Position numbers and translations under genes: made by a program
Assembly: GCF_000004195.4 (NCBI RefSeq)
Contig: NC_030683.2
Span: 672,106-736,105 of the forward strand
DNA from: Xenopus tropicalis
Lineage: Eukaryota > Chordata > Amphibia > Anura > Pipidae
Direction: 5' to 3'
DNA length: 64,000 nucleotides
Shown here: positions 35,179-46,229 of the stretch, one piece after another
Numbering within the stretch: position 1 is the first letter of the stretch
Layout: the number at the start of each line of letters is the position of its first letter
The notes under the pieces: model-generated
Seen by the model: the letters and a program-made list of their open reading frames with translations, nothing else
Database searches by the model: none
What the model was told of the DNA's origin: nothing

Positions 35179-35955
35179 ATTCTATCTGGAAACCTCCCAC
35201 TTTCTTTAAGGCAGCCAATGAAATGATTTAGCACATTGTTCTGCCTGGATTGGGCAAATTGCACCCCACAGTACGAGCCTTTCATATGGGCCCCCCTGTA
35301 ATTAGCTTGATCCAGGACCCCCAGCAGTGAGTGGTCTCTTAATGGGACCCCCTGAGGTCCCCACCAGCCCTCCCTATTATCATTACCCCCATCAGATACC
35401 TCTGCCAAGGCCCCTTCCCCCAACCTGTGTTGTACTGGAGACTGTGGCCCCCGGGGGTCCGGTTATTTAACTACAGAATTCAGATTCTGCCTCCAATAAA
35501 GTTCTGTTTGGTTTTGGCTCCAACTGAGATTCCTTTATACTGGGAATTTATGGGCTCGGGGGCAATTGGACCCTCCCTGTCCCCTTATTCCCTTTGTGTG
35601 TCCCCTTGGTGCAATCTCACCCCTGCGCAGGATAATGGGAAACCCCTACTGTGCCATGAGTGGTTTAGTGGGAGGAGGAGCAGCTCAGTAAGGAGGAGTG
35701 GCTTAGATTAGAGGAGGTGTGGCTCAGTAGGAGGAGTGGCTTAGATGATAGGAGGTGTGGCCTTAGCAGGAATATATATATACATATAACTGCTTACCTA
35801 TTTGATCTCAAACTGCAAAAAAGCCCCTGGTTGGGCACAGAGCTGGGAATGCCATGTAACTCTATCACCAGCAGGGGGCACCCAACAGCCAATGTAGCAA
35901 TGGGGCACAGGTCAGCCGCTGGGGGGCCCTCACAGATATAGGTGATGGGAGGGTA
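35179..35955. other. V34 5' flank and spacer
   Basis: Mostly single-copy DNA. At 35670-35765 there are a few irregular copies of GGAGGAGTGGCTTAGAT and GGAGGTGTGGCTCAGT. No gene was recognised. Confidence 0.55.
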
Positions 35956-37410
35956 TTGGGGTTTTGGGTCCAGTGCTTAATGGCAGATGGGAATGGGATA
36001 GGGACCTTAGATTGTAAAGCTCACTGGGGCAGGACTGATGGAATGGATAGGACCTTAATGTAACTCCTGGGCAGATGTTGAGGGAAATGCGGATAGGCGA
36101 CCTTAGATGTAAGCTCACTGGCAGCGCTGAATGGAGGAATGGATACGACCTTAGATTGTAAGCTACTGGGTAGGCTGATGGAATGTGATAGGACCTTAGA
36201 TTGTAAGCCCACTGGGCGGGAACTGCATGGAATGGATAGGGACCTTAGATTGTAAGGCTCATGGCCAGGCGACTGATGGGAATTATAGGCTTAGATTTAA
36301 GCTGACTGGGCAGGGGATGTATGGGGAATGGATAGGACCTTAAGATTGAAGCTCACTGGGCAGCGACTGATGGAATGTATAGGGACCTTAGATGTGTAAG
36401 CCTCACTGGGCAGGGACTGATGGGAGGGATAGGGACCTTATATTTAAGCTCACTGTGAGACTGATGGGAATGGATAGACTTAATATTGTAAGCTCACTGG
36501 GCAGACTGATGGGATGGCATAGACTTATATTGTAAAGCTCACTGGGGCAGGACTGATGGAATGGTATAGAACCTTAGATTGTAAGCTCACTGGGCAGGAC
36601 TGATGGGAATGTGGATAGACCTTAGAGTGTAAGCTCACTGGGCAGGACTTGATGGGATGTGATAGGACCTTAGAGTGTAAGCTCACTGGGCAGGACTGAT
36701 GGGGAATGGGATAGGACCTTAGATTGTAAGCTCACTGGCCAGGGACTGATGGAAATGTCGATAGGGCCTTAGATTAAAGCTGACTGGGCAGGACGATTGG
36801 AATGGGATAGGGACCTTAGATTGTAAGGAGCTCACTGGCAGGGACTGAGGGGGAATGTATAGGGACCTTAGAGTGTAAGCTCCTGGGCAGGACTGATGGG
36901 GAATGGGATAGACCTTATATGTAGCTCACTGGGGCAGGACTGATGGGAATGCGATAGGACCTTATATGGGGGCACGATGGTGAATGGATAGGACCTTATA
37001 TGTAAGCTCACTGGGCAGGGACTGATGGAATGATAGGGACCTTAGATTGAAGCTCACTGGGGCAGGACTGATGGGAATGTATGATAGGACCTTATAGTGT
37101 AAGCTCACTGGGGCAGACTGATGGGAATTGTAGGGGGACCTTTAGATGTAAGCTCACTGGGGCAGGGCTGATGGAATGGATAGGACCTTAGATTGTAAGC
37201 TCACTGGGCAGGGACTGATGGAATGGATAGGGACCTTAGATTGTAAGCTCCGGCGGAGCTATGGAATGTGGATAGGGACCTTAGATTGTAAGCTCACTGG
37301 GCAGGGCTGATGGAATATGTGATAGGGACCTTAGAGTGTAAGCTCACTGGGGCAGGGACTGATGGGAATGGGATAGGGACCTTAGAGTGTAAGCTCACTG
37401 GGCAGGGGGC
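35956..37410. repeat. About 50-bp minisatellite (TTAGATTGTAAGCTCACTGG unit)
   Basis: About 29 copies of a unit ATGGGAATGGGATAGGGACC, TTAGATTGTAAGCTCACTGG, GGCAGGGACTG. The unit resembles the tail sequence common near LINE 3' ends in frogs, so the array may have grown from such an element. Most copies have one-base indels. Confidence 0.93.
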
Positions 37411-37894
37411 TGATATCTCTGTACAGGGCACTATGTGAATAAGACTGCAGTGGAAGTGCCGTAGGAATGGGGAGAGCAGCCAGTGAAAATCTAACAGGAG
37501 TGACTGCCCCTACAGACCACACTGGGTAACTGCAGGGGAGGGGGCTCACTGCTCACAACACCGACACCCCCAGTCTCAGCCCCTGGCAGCTTTAGGCTCC
37601 TATTCCCAGTGATACTCAGGCTGCGCAGGTCTCTCAACTCTTTGTATTTTCTCATGGCCCTGTTTGGCCTTATAATACACATATAATACATATCTAATAT
37701 GTGTATTATAAGTATATTATATGTGTATTATAATTGTGATTGTGGGTGTGTCTGATGTCCAACCAATTGCGCCATCCTCTCAGAACCATGTGACTCTCCT
37801 GATCTATTCCCTTGGGATCACTCTGGGGCGCAGCACGACTGGGGGGTTACAGCTCGGCAGTACAGCAACTTAAAGTATATAAAGTGTAAGTATT
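37411..37894. other. Spacer without recognised gene
   Basis: Single-copy DNA with a short AT-rich run of TATTATATGTG repeats at 37680-37735. There is no coding signal. Confidence 0.55.
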
Positions 37895-39555
37895 CTGTAT
37901 GAGTTGGGCAGAGTTGGGCAGACTGGACAGAGTTGGACAGAGTTGGGCAGAGTTATGCAGAGTTGGGCAGAGTTGGACAGAGTTGGGCAGAGTTGTGCAG
38001 AGTTGTGCAGAGTTATGCAGAGTTGAGCAGAGTTGGACAGAGTTGGGCAGAGTTGGACAGAGTTGGGCAGAGTTGGGCAGAGTTGTGCAGAGTTATGCAG
38101 AGTTGGGCAGAGTTGGACAGAGTTGGACAGAGTTGGACAGAGTTGGACAGATTTGGACAGACAGAGTTGGGCAGAGTTGGGCAGAGTTGGACAGAGTTTG
38201 GCAGAGTTGGACAGAGTAGGACAGAGTTGGACAGATTGGACAGAGTTGGGCAGAGTTGGGCAGAGTTGGACAGAGTTTGGCAGAGTTGGACAGAGTTGGG
38301 CAGAGTTGGGCAGAGTTGGACAGAGTTGGGACAGAGTTGGACAGAGTTGGACAGAGTTGGACACAGAGTTGACAGAGTTGGGCAGAGTTGGGCAGAGTTT
38401 GGCAGAGTTGGACAGAGTTGGGCAGAGTTGGACAGAGTTGGCAGACTTGGACAGAGTTGGACAGAGTTGGCCAGAGTTAGGCAGAGTTGGGCAGATGGGC
38501 AGATAAAGTTGGACAGAGTTGGGCAGAGTTGGCAGAGTTGGACAGAGTTGTGCAGAGTTGGACAGAGTTGGGCGAGTTGACAGAGTTTGGACAGAGTTGG
38601 CAGATTGACAGAGTTGGACAGAGTTGGACAGAGTTGGACAGAGTTGGGCAGAGTTGGACAGAGTTGGCAGAGTTGGACAGAGTTGGGCAGAGTTGGACAG
38701 AGTTGGCAGAGTTGGGCAGAGTTGACAGAGTTGGACAGAGTTGGACAGATTTGGACAGAGTTGGGCAGAGTTGGACAGAGTTGAGCAGAGTTGGACAGAG
38801 TTGGACAGAGTTGGACAGAGTTGGGCAGAGTTGGACAGAGTTGGACAGAGTTGGGCAGAGTTGGACAGAGTTGGGCAGAGTTGGGCAGAGTTGGGCAGAG
38901 TTGGGCAGAGTTGTGCAGAGTTGTGCAGAGTTGGGCAGAGTTGGGCAGAGTTGTGCAGAGTTGGGCAGAGTTGGACAGAGTTGGGCAGAGTTGGGCAGAG
39001 TTGGACAGAGTTGGGCAGAGTTGGGCAGAGTTGGGCAGAGTTGGGCAGAGTTGGGCAGAGTTGGACAGAGTTGGGCAGAGTTGTGCAGAGTTGGGCAGAG
39101 TTGGGCAGAGTTGTGCAGAGTTGGCAGAGTTGTGCAGAGTTGGGCAGAGTTGGGCAGAGTTGGGCAGAGTTGGGCAGAGTTGGACAGAGTTGGACAGAGT
39201 TGGGCAGAGTTGGACAGAGTTGGGCAGAGTTGGGCAGAGTTGGGCAGAGTTGGACAGAGTTGGGCAGAGTTGGGCAGAGTTGGGCAGAGTTGGACAGAGT
39301 TGGGCAGAGTTGGGCAGAGTTGGGCAGAGTTGGACAGAGTTGGGCAGAGTTGGGCAGAGTTGGGCAGAGTTGGGCAGAGTTGGGCAGAGTTGGACAGAGT
39401 TGGACAGAGTTGGGCAGAGTTGGGCAGAGTTGGGCAGAGTTGGGCAGAGTTGGGCAGAGTTGGGCAGAGTTGGACAGAGTTGGATAGAGTTGGGCAGAGT
39501 TGGACAGATTTGGGCAGAGTTGGGCAGAGTTGGGCAGAGTTGGACAGAGTTTCAA
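37895..39555. repeat. 10-bp minisatellite (GTTGGGCAGA), about 165 copies
   Basis: A clean decanucleotide array, GTTGGGCAGA alternating with GTTGGACAGA and occasional GTTGTGCAGA. Because 10 bp repeats in frame every 30 bp and the unit lacks stops in most frames, uninterrupted open frames of several hundred codons appear on both strands (for example 37870-39555 minus). They are not genes. The right half (38900-39480) is almost perfect. It abuts a LINE 3' fragment. Confidence 0.97.
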
Positions 39556-39949
39556 TCTATACCACTGGTCTGGGTCAACTAATCAGTTTCAAAATCCTCA
39601 TTCATGCCCTCATCATATCCCGCTTAGACTTCTGCAACTCCCTGCCCTGTGGGTTCCCCTGTATAAACTGACCCCAGTCCAATCCATCAGGAACAGTAAC
39701 TGCCCAACTCCTTCCCCTCTCCTCCCGCTCCCCAAGTGCCGCCCCTCTCTGCCGATCTCTGCGCTGGCGCCTGTCACATACAGGATTCAGTTCTAGATTC
39801 TTGTACCCACCTACAGATCACTGACTGATGCTGCACCCCTCCATATACCCCCCTAATCCCCAAGTACCCCCAAGTACCCCCCTTCGCTCTAGACATGACC
39901 TCCTTCTCTCCTCCTCACTCATCCCCTCCTCTCACTCTCACACCCAGGA
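39556..39949 (+). mobile_element. LINE 3' fragment, left half (Rex1/CR1-like reverse transcriptase end)
   Basis: The plus-strand translation in mixed frames gives the thumb region typical of Rex1/CR1 LINE reverse transcriptases. ILIHALIISRLDFCNSLP is followed by PLYKLTPVQSIRNS and then LAPVTYRIQF. Frameshifts are present and the 5' part is missing, so this is a dead 5'-truncated copy. The element stops at 39949 and resumes at 46230, on the other side of an inserted LTR element. Confidence 0.75.
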
Positions 39950-40022
39950 TATCAGGAACTATAGGGATTGGAACCCTGGACTGTATGCGGAACTCTAGGT
40001 GCACGTGCTTGCTGAGCCACAG

Positions 40023-42252
40023 GGCAGGGCAGTTGAAATAATCTCTCACTGCGTGTTTGATGTTAAATCTATCTATTACTGAATTGAGGTTGTATATATA
40101 TTTGCATGCTTTGCAATGGCCACATGTGTAGGTCCCCTTCAGTTTAGTGCTGCTGGTAACAGTGGATGATTGAAAATGACTCGAGACCAGTTTATCCCTT
40201 AAATTAGGGGATCTCCGTTTACAAAAACAGTGTGATCAGAGCAGTTACGTCTGAGTCTGATGAACTCACCATAAGGGATTGCTCTCTTAGTAGATTTTAG
40301 ATGATGGCTTTGGAAATGTAAAATAGAATTGGTCGCCGTCGGTTTTCTGTATAGGTCAGTTGTAAGCATGCCATCTGTCATAATGTCGACGTAATATCAG
40401 AAAATCAATTTTGTGGTGCTATAGGTGTGAGTGAGTTTGATGTTAAGGCTATTCTCATTCAATTGGAGGAGGAAATCATCCAATAATTCTATCGTCCCTG
40501 TCCAAAGAAAAAAACAGGTCGTCGATACTAGCGGAACCAATCCAATAGAAATTGAGTGTAGTGTGTCAATTCATCATTGAAAACCCAATTGCTTCCCACC
40601 AACCAAGAAATAATTGGCATATGTAGGAGCGAAAGCAGCTCCCATTGCCACCCCGCGTTGTTGTAGATAAAATTTGTTATTAAAGATGAAAAAATGATGT
40701 GTCAAACAGAATTGAGTGATATAATGAAATCAATATACTGGGGATCCCAGTCACTCTCTGTCTCCAGAAAGAACCTGATTGCCATTAGGCCAAATTTGTG
40801 TAGAATACACGTGTATAGAGACTCAACATCACACGTGACCAGGATTGTTCCAGGTGGTACTTTGACATTCTCAATTTTGGATAATAAATCGCTTGTATCA
40901 CGTGTGCACAAAGGTAGTCTACAAACAAACGGACGCAATTTCTTATCTATATATATGCTCGCCTGTTCACATAAATTACCATTCCCTGACACTATTGGTC
41001 TCCCAGGGGGTTTGGTAATATTTTTGTGAATCTTTGGTAACATATAAAAGGTCGGAGTTCTAGAGTGTATATTGATCAAAGCTTTAAGTTCAGGTTTGGT
41101 AAGTAGCCCTGTGTGGTAACCATCTTGAACAATGACATTGTATGACTCACGGAAGGCAAGGGTTGGCTCATGATGTAATTTGCTGTAGCACTTGACATTA
41201 GTCAATTGCTTAAGTGCTTCGGCTATGTATAAAATTTTTGACCAGATCACAACATTGCCCCCCTTGTCAGATGGTTTAATAACTACATCGTCCCAATTTT
41301 TAATTTATGAAATGGCTGACCTTTCACCTTGGCTCAAATTGGAAGTTCCTGTGCTGGAAAGTTTAAGAAAATCGCTCATCACCAGCTCCCCAAAGATGGT
41401 AACAGCAGAACTCGTATTTTCTGGGGGCATAAAAGTGCTTTTTGGTTTAATGACCGAATTTGTGTCTGTATTTTCCAAAAGAAGTTCATTAAGATCAGAT
41501 AGGGCCTCCAAAAAATTGGTATCCTGTTCTGCATTGGTTAAGTCATGAGGGTTGGAGCGGTCAGATATTGCAGCCAAAGGGTTACATAGGTCACTTAAGG
41601 AGAATTCAGGGTCTCTGTCAAAGTGTTTTTTAAGAAGTAGTTTACGACAGAAGGAAAATAAGTCTTTATAAAGTTGAAATTTGGAAACATTGCAGCTTGG
41701 AGAAAAAGAGAGACCTTTCGAGAGTACATTGGATTGGTCGGGGGTTAGAATATGGTCACTTAGATTAACAATGGTCAGTACCGACGTCCCCTGAATCGTG
41801 TTCTGCCCCGTTGGGGTTCCCACTGATTCTGGCGTGCATACGCCCATCTCTCTCTGTCTCTTACGTTTCTGTCCCCCCCTCCGTACTCTCTTTTTCCTAA
41901 AAAAGAAGATGATTGGGAAGGAGTTGGATTGGTCTGGAATGGTGTTTTGACATTAATTGATGTGGTTTCTGAGTCAGATAATTCCAACGCAGAAGTAGTT
42001 ACTCGTGAAGATTTCTCGCCAAAGGACTTCCTAATAGGTTTAGACCATTTATATACCGTACCAACATCATAATCATGAATATCCCTCAAATATTTCTGAC
42101 GTTTTCTATCTATAATTTCGTGTTCTAAACGATCTATCTCTGTGTTGATATGACCAAGTTGTTTAAGTACCGTATCTTGATCTTTAATAGCCTTAAGTTT
42201 ATCCTCTATCTCTTTAATTTGAATCGTAAGCTCAGAGACTATTTTATTTTCA
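40023..42252 (-). mobile_element. Penelope-like retroelement, truncated and dead, inside the 5' LTR
   Basis: Minus-strand open frames at 41305-42089 (N-terminal part) and 40702-41250 and 40199-40381 (RT and C-terminal part) carry Penelope hallmarks. These are TPTFYMLPKIHK, KPPGRPIVSGNGN, an LVTCDVESLYT block, a QRGVAMGAAFAP block near 40640, and DLYRKPTATNSILHF with IPYGEFIRLRRNC. A Cys-rich TYTCGHCKAC linker follows near 40120. Frameshifts and stops occur around the catalytic block at 40500-40600, and the sequence stops before the GIY-YIG endonuclease domain usual in this group. It therefore cannot be active. It sits in the opposite orientation to the host LTR. Confidence 0.85.
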
Positions 42253-42509
42253 TAGCTCTTTGAGCTACATGGGATCAGTTGCCCTAATGTCCCCTCTGCC
42301 TTTCTACCTTTCCCTGTCTATATTGGCCATCACATGTGTGGCTGCTTTAGTAATCACCGGACTAAACCCTCTCCGGGCAGCACACAGTGCTCCATCATCG
42401 TTCCCGCTGAGCCTGGTCTTGCCCCTTCTGTTACCTGATTCCTATGTTCCCTGCCTGGTTCCTGTTTGGTTTGTGATATTGACTTCTGCCCGACTTTCTG
42501 GATTTGCTT

Positions 42510-43165
42510 GAACTCTGCCCGGACTGACCCCTGCCCGGACTGACCCCTGCCCGGACTGACCCCTGCCCGGACTGACCCCTGCCCGGACTGACCCCTGCCC
42601 GGACTGACCCCTGCCCGGACTGACCCCTGCCCGACTAACGGATCTGATAGAAATCTGCCTGGACTGACCCCTGCCCGGACTGACCCCTGCCTGACTAACG
42701 GACTTGCTAGAACCCTGCCCGGACTGACCCCTGCCTGACTAACGGACTTGCTAGAACCCTGCCCGGACTGACCCCTGCCTGACTAATGGATCTGATAGAA
42801 CTCTACCCGGACTGACCCCTGCCCGGACTGACCCCTGCCTGACTAACGGACTTGCTAGAACACTGCCTGGACTGACCCCTATGGTACGAAACGCGTAAGG
42901 CTTTCCAGTGCTTTTACATATGGACTAAATAAACTTTATACCTTTTTATACTAATTCTTTTTGGCTGCTCTTTTCTACAATTTTGGATTTTTCCGGAGTG
43001 CCTGCCTACTATATGTTCTGTTGTTCCCCTGGACTGACCCCTGCCTGATTATCGGACTTGCTAGAACACTGCCCGGACTGACCCCTGCCCGGACTGACCC
43101 CTGCCCGGACTGACCCCTGCCCGGACTGACCCCTGCCCGGACTGACCCCTGCCCGGACTGACCCC
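42510..43165 (+). repeat. 16-bp repeat array in the 5' LTR (GGACTGACCCCTGCCC)
   Basis: Multiple copies of GGACTGACCCCTGCCC, interspersed with a longer variant containing CTGACTAACGGACTTGCTAG. The same 16-mer occurs about nine times in the 3' LTR (45880-46030), so copy number differs between the two LTRs of one element. A non-LTR insert interrupts it at 42884-43028. Confidence 0.93.
42884..43028 (+). mobile_element. About 145-bp insert absent from the 3' LTR; possible Penelope tail fragment
   Basis: The block GGTACGAAACGCGTAAGGC, then ACTAAATAAACTTTATACC and a pyrimidine-rich end, interrupts the 16-bp array. GAAAC followed by GCGT is the 3' core of hammerhead ribozymes found in Penelope-like elements. 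Here the upstream CUGAUGA core is missing, so any ribozyme would be incomplete. Assignment is tentative. Confidence 0.4.
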
Positions 43166-43363
43166 TGCCTGCCTTTGGATTCACTTGTTACCGGACTCAG
43201 TATTATCACAGGCTTGTACATTACTTTTATTTCCATTCTGTTTGTTTTCATTAAAACTCCTTCGTTCATCTCACTTGGCTGTCTGGCCCTTTAAGGGAGT
43301 TCTGGGTTACCTGCACATAGGCTCCTACCTGCCAGCCACTCACCTGTAGCTGCCCCTGACAGT

Positions 43364-43516
43364 ATGATTGAGCCATACAGCAAAGAGCCTGCTGGTAACC
43401 CCTCATTAGCACATGAACAGAATGAACTACAACTCTCTGCTCAGTGGCTTTCTTCTGTTATAAAGTACCCTATAAAGAGTTTGCTACAGTTCCCTTTGCC
43501 AAACAAGCCCCTGATT
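43364..43516 (+). pseudogene. Short gag-like start of the LTR element, ends in an early stop
   Basis: An ATG two bases after the 5' LTR opens a frame beginning MIEPYSKEPAGNP, continuing with NELQLSAQWLSSVIKYP and closing after about 50 codons. It overlaps the beginning of the longer proline-rich frame in a different register, which suggests one ancestral protein broken by a frameshift. Confidence 0.4.
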
Positions 43517-43518
43517 AC

Positions 43519-45540
43519 ATGAAGAGTCGGCTCATCAGTTTGTTTCTCTTGGGGGGGAAAGCAACCTTCACAGGGGATTTATGGCCAGTCTCTTCTGATA
43601 TTTTTCCTTCCACTGCAGTTAAATCCGTTAAGAACTTTCAACTTACTCCTCCGGTTCCAAGATATTCTAAACTTGTGCGGCCCCAAAGCACCTTCCAACC
43701 AGCTGTTCCGAATGATGGAAAGGAATTCTGTTATGAGGATGAGAGTGACTGTATAGATATTTCTGAGGATGAATGGGAAGATATGGATTCTGAGGATGAA
43801 ATACCAACGGAATATACTACCAAGTTCAAGGGCCGGTCAATCTCCCAGTTGTCCACTGTACCTGCAGTTCAGCCCTATATATCTATACCTGCAGTTCAGC
43901 CCTATATATCTATACCTGCAGTTCAGCCCTATATATCTATACCTGCAGTTCAGCCCTATATATCTATACCTGCAGTTCAGCCCTATATATCTATACCCAC
44001 AGATCAGTCACCTTTATCTCTGCCTGCAGTTCAGTCCCCTGATTCAGTTCCTGCTCATTTGCCTATTTTTCTGGTACCTGCGCTCAGGTGGCTTGGTCCT
44101 GTGCCAGCTTTCCCACGGATTGGGCCCCTACCAGCCCTCGGGCAGTCCGGCTCTGAACCTTCATTGGCTCCTGTGCCAGTGCTTCAGTCACCTGCTCCAG
44201 CCTCTGTGCCAGTGCCCCAGCAACAGCGGCCTTGTCCTGCTTCAGCTTCTGTGCCTGAACTGCAACCCTCAGCTTCTGTGCCTGAACTGCAACCCTCAGC
44301 TTCTGTGCCTGAACTGCAACCCTCAGCTTCTGTGTCTGAACTGCAACCCTCAGCTCCTGTGCCGGCTCCCCGAAAGCTGCTGCTGCCTGCTCTAGCACCT
44401 GCTATTAGCTTGCCGGTTCCTGTACCTGCAGTCCAGTCTCCGGTTCCTGTACCCGCTCTGGTGTCTGCCATCCAGCCAGTGCCTGCTCCGGTGCCTGCTC
44501 CAGTGTCTGCTACCCAGCCAGTGCCTCCTCCTGTGCCTGCACCCCGACGGCTGCCTCCTCCTGTGCCAGTTCTCCAGCCATCAGTTCCTGCCTCCGTGCC
44601 AGCGGTCCTGCCTGTGACGTCTCCTGTGCCAGCGATCCTGCTAGCTCCCGTGCCAGCAGTTGTGCCTGCTCCTGCCTCAATACCAGCGGTTGTGCCTGCT
44701 CTCGCGTCAGTGCCAATGCTTCTACCACCTGCCTCTGAGGACAAAATTGCTTCCGGGCCTACCTTCCCTGCTACTGGGTCTGGTGGTTCTGTTGTCGCAG
44801 ACTCTGCCAGTCCAATTGCAGTGAGTGGTGGTCTTGTTGCTTCCCTAGGCATCTCCCTTCCACCTGTAGTGGGTATGTATGATGGTGCTCCACCTGTAAT
44901 GGGTGTTTTGTGTGGTAATTCATCCGCTGTGGCTCCTGACCCTGGCTACTCCTCCGCTGTGGCTCGTGACCCTGGCTACTCCTCCGCTGTGGCTCCTGAC
45001 CCTGGCTACTCCTCCGCTGTGGCTCCTGACCCTGGCTACTCCTCCGCTGTGGCTCCTGACCCTGGCTACTCCTCCGCTGTGGCTCCTGACCCTGGCTACT
45101 CCTCCGCTGTGGCTCCTGACCCTGGCGTCTCATCCGCTGTGGCTCCCGATTCTGGCAACTTCTCTGTTCTCTGGCATCTGTTCCTGACTCTGGCGGCACT
45201 CCTGTCCTGGCTCCTGACTCTGGCGGCACTCCTGTCCTGGCTCCTGACTCTGGCGGCACTCCTGTCCTGGCTCCTGACTCTGGCGGCACTCCTGTCCTGG
45301 CTCCTGACTCTGGCGGCACTCCTGTTTCGGCTTCTGACCCTGATGACTCTCTGGCTCTGGTTCCAGACCCTGGTGGCTCACTCCCTGCTGATGGTTTTGA
45401 GCCTTGCAGTATTCTCACTTGCATATCCAGTCCTTGCAACACCTTTAATGACTTTATTTCAATGCATAAATGTTATTTGTTTAAAATTTTGTTGTTTGAC
45501 TGGGCTATCGCCCGGAGGGCGATCTTTAAGGGGGGGGTAA
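43519..45540 (+). CDS. Proline-rich, internally repetitive ORF of the LTR element
   Basis: The frame is open from 43444, and its first ATG is at 43519. The product has an N-terminal part of about 110 residues ending in an acidic stretch (DCIDISEDEWEDMDSEDE). Next come five tandem PAVQPYISI units, a Pro/Val/Ala-rich region with four PELQPSASV units, and seven 10-residue YSSAVAPDPG units (44930-45128). After about 45160 the frame appears shifted: five LLTLAALLSW units read as GGTPVLAPDS units in the neighbouring frame, which better matches the preceding style. No enzymatic motif of gag-pol is present. It is likely a diverged structural (gag-like) or captured sequence. Whether it is expressed is unknown. 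Confidence 0.5.
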   Translation: MKSRLISLFLLGGKATFTGDLWPVSSDIFPSTAVKSVKNFQLTPPVPRYSKLVRPQSTFQPAVPNDGKEFCYEDESDCIDISEDEWEDMDSEDEIPTEYTTKFKGRSISQLSTVPAVQPYISIPAVQPYISIPAVQPYISIPAVQPYISIPAVQPYISIPTDQSPLSLPAVQSPDSVPAHLPIFLVPALRWLGPVPAFPRIGPLPALGQSGSEPSLAPVPVLQSPAPASVPVPQQQRPCPASASVPELQPSASVPELQPSASVPELQPSASVSELQPSAPVPAPRKLLLPALAPAISLPVPVPAVQSPVPVPALVSAIQPVPAPVPAPVSATQPVPPPVPAPRRLPPPVPVLQPSVPASVPAVLPVTSPVPAILLAPVPAVVPAPASIPAVVPALASVPMLLPPASEDKIASGPTFPATGSGGSVVADSASPIAVSGGLVASLGISLPPVVGMYDGAPPVMGVLCGNSSAVAPDPGYSSAVARDPGYSSAVAPDPGYSSAVAPDPGYSSAVAPDPGYSSAVAPDPGYSSAVAPDPGVSSAVAPDSGNFSVLWHLFLTLAALLSWLLTLAALLSWLLTLAALLSWLLTLAALLSWLLTLAALLFRLLTLMTLWLWFQTLVAHSLLMVLSLAVFSLAYPVLATPLMTLFQCINVICLKFCCLTGLSPGGRSLRGG

Positions 45541-46229
45541 TATCAGGAACTATAGGGATTGGAACCCTGGACTGTATGCGGAACTCTAGGTGCACATGCT
45601 TGCTGAGCCACAGGGGGCTGTTTGAGCTGCATGGGATCGGTTGCCCTAATGTCCCCTCTGCCTTTCTACCAGTTTCCCTGTCTATATTGGCCATCACATG
45701 TGTGGTTGCTTTAGTAATCACCGGACTAAACCCTCTCCGGGCAGCACACAGTGCTCCATCATCGTTCCCGCTGAGCCTGGTCTTGCCCCTTCTGTTACCT
45801 GATTCCTATGTTCCCTGCCTGGTTCCTGTTTGGTTTGTGATATTGACTTCTGCCCGACTTTCTGGATTTGCTTGAACTCTGCCCGACTGACCCCTGCCCG
45901 GACTGACCCCTGCCCGGACTGACCCCTGCCCGGACTGACCCCTGCCCGGACGACCCCCGGACTGACCCCTGCCCGGACTGACCCCTGCCCGGACTGACCC
46001 CTGCCCGGACTGACCCCTGCCCGGACTGACCCCTGCCTGCCTTTGCATTCACTTGTTACCGGACTCAGTATTATCACAGGCTTGTACATTACTTTTATTT
46101 CCATTCTGTTTGTTTTCATTAAAACTCCTTCGTTCATCTAACTTGGCTGTCTGGCCCTTTAAGGGAGTTCTGGGTTATCAGCACATAGGCTCCTACCTGC
46201 CAGCCACTCACCTGTAGCTGCCCCTGACA
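45541..46229 (+). repeat. 3' LTR
   Basis: A 689-bp direct repeat of the 5' LTR, uninterrupted and so the reference copy. It starts TATCAGGAACTATAGGG directly after the polypurine tract and ends CCCCTGACA. It contains nine or so 16-bp GGACTGACCCCTGCCC units. Confidence 0.88.

Larger units (their letters stand above)
39950..43361 (+). repeat. 5' LTR, interrupted by a Penelope-like element
   Basis: The first part, 39950 to about 40022, and the part 42253-43361 together match the 3' LTR, apart from a longer 16-bp repeat array and one extra insert (42884-43028). Shared landmarks are CTATAGGGATTGGAACCCTG at the start, ATTGGCCATCACATGTGTGG, CGGACTCAGTATTATCACAG and the terminal CCCCTGACA. A TTCATTAAAACTCC segment near the 3' end could serve as a variant polyadenylation signal. 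Confidence 0.85.
39950..46229 (+). mobile_element. Non-autonomous LTR retrotransposon (whole insertion)
   Basis: Two direct long terminal repeats (5': 39950-43361 including a secondary insertion; 3': 45541-46229) flank about 2.2 kb of internal DNA. The LTRs start TATCAGGAAC and end GCCCCTGACA. The flanks give a probable target duplication, CAGGA at 39945-39949 and CAGGG at 46230-46234. A G-rich polypurine tract (AAGGGGGGGG) sits immediately before the 3' LTR, which fixes the orientation as plus. No protease, reverse transcriptase or integrase is encoded, so movement would need proteins supplied in trans. No convincing tRNA primer site follows the 5' LTR; an ATG lies 2 bases after it. Confidence 0.85.

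Noticed and set aside
37870..39555. 561-codon open frame on the minus strand (Pro/Asn/Ser/Leu-rich) and several plus-strand frames
   Set aside because: They are the translation of a 10-bp tandem repeat that lacks stops in all registers. Both strands are open, there is no domain, and there is no splice or promoter context.
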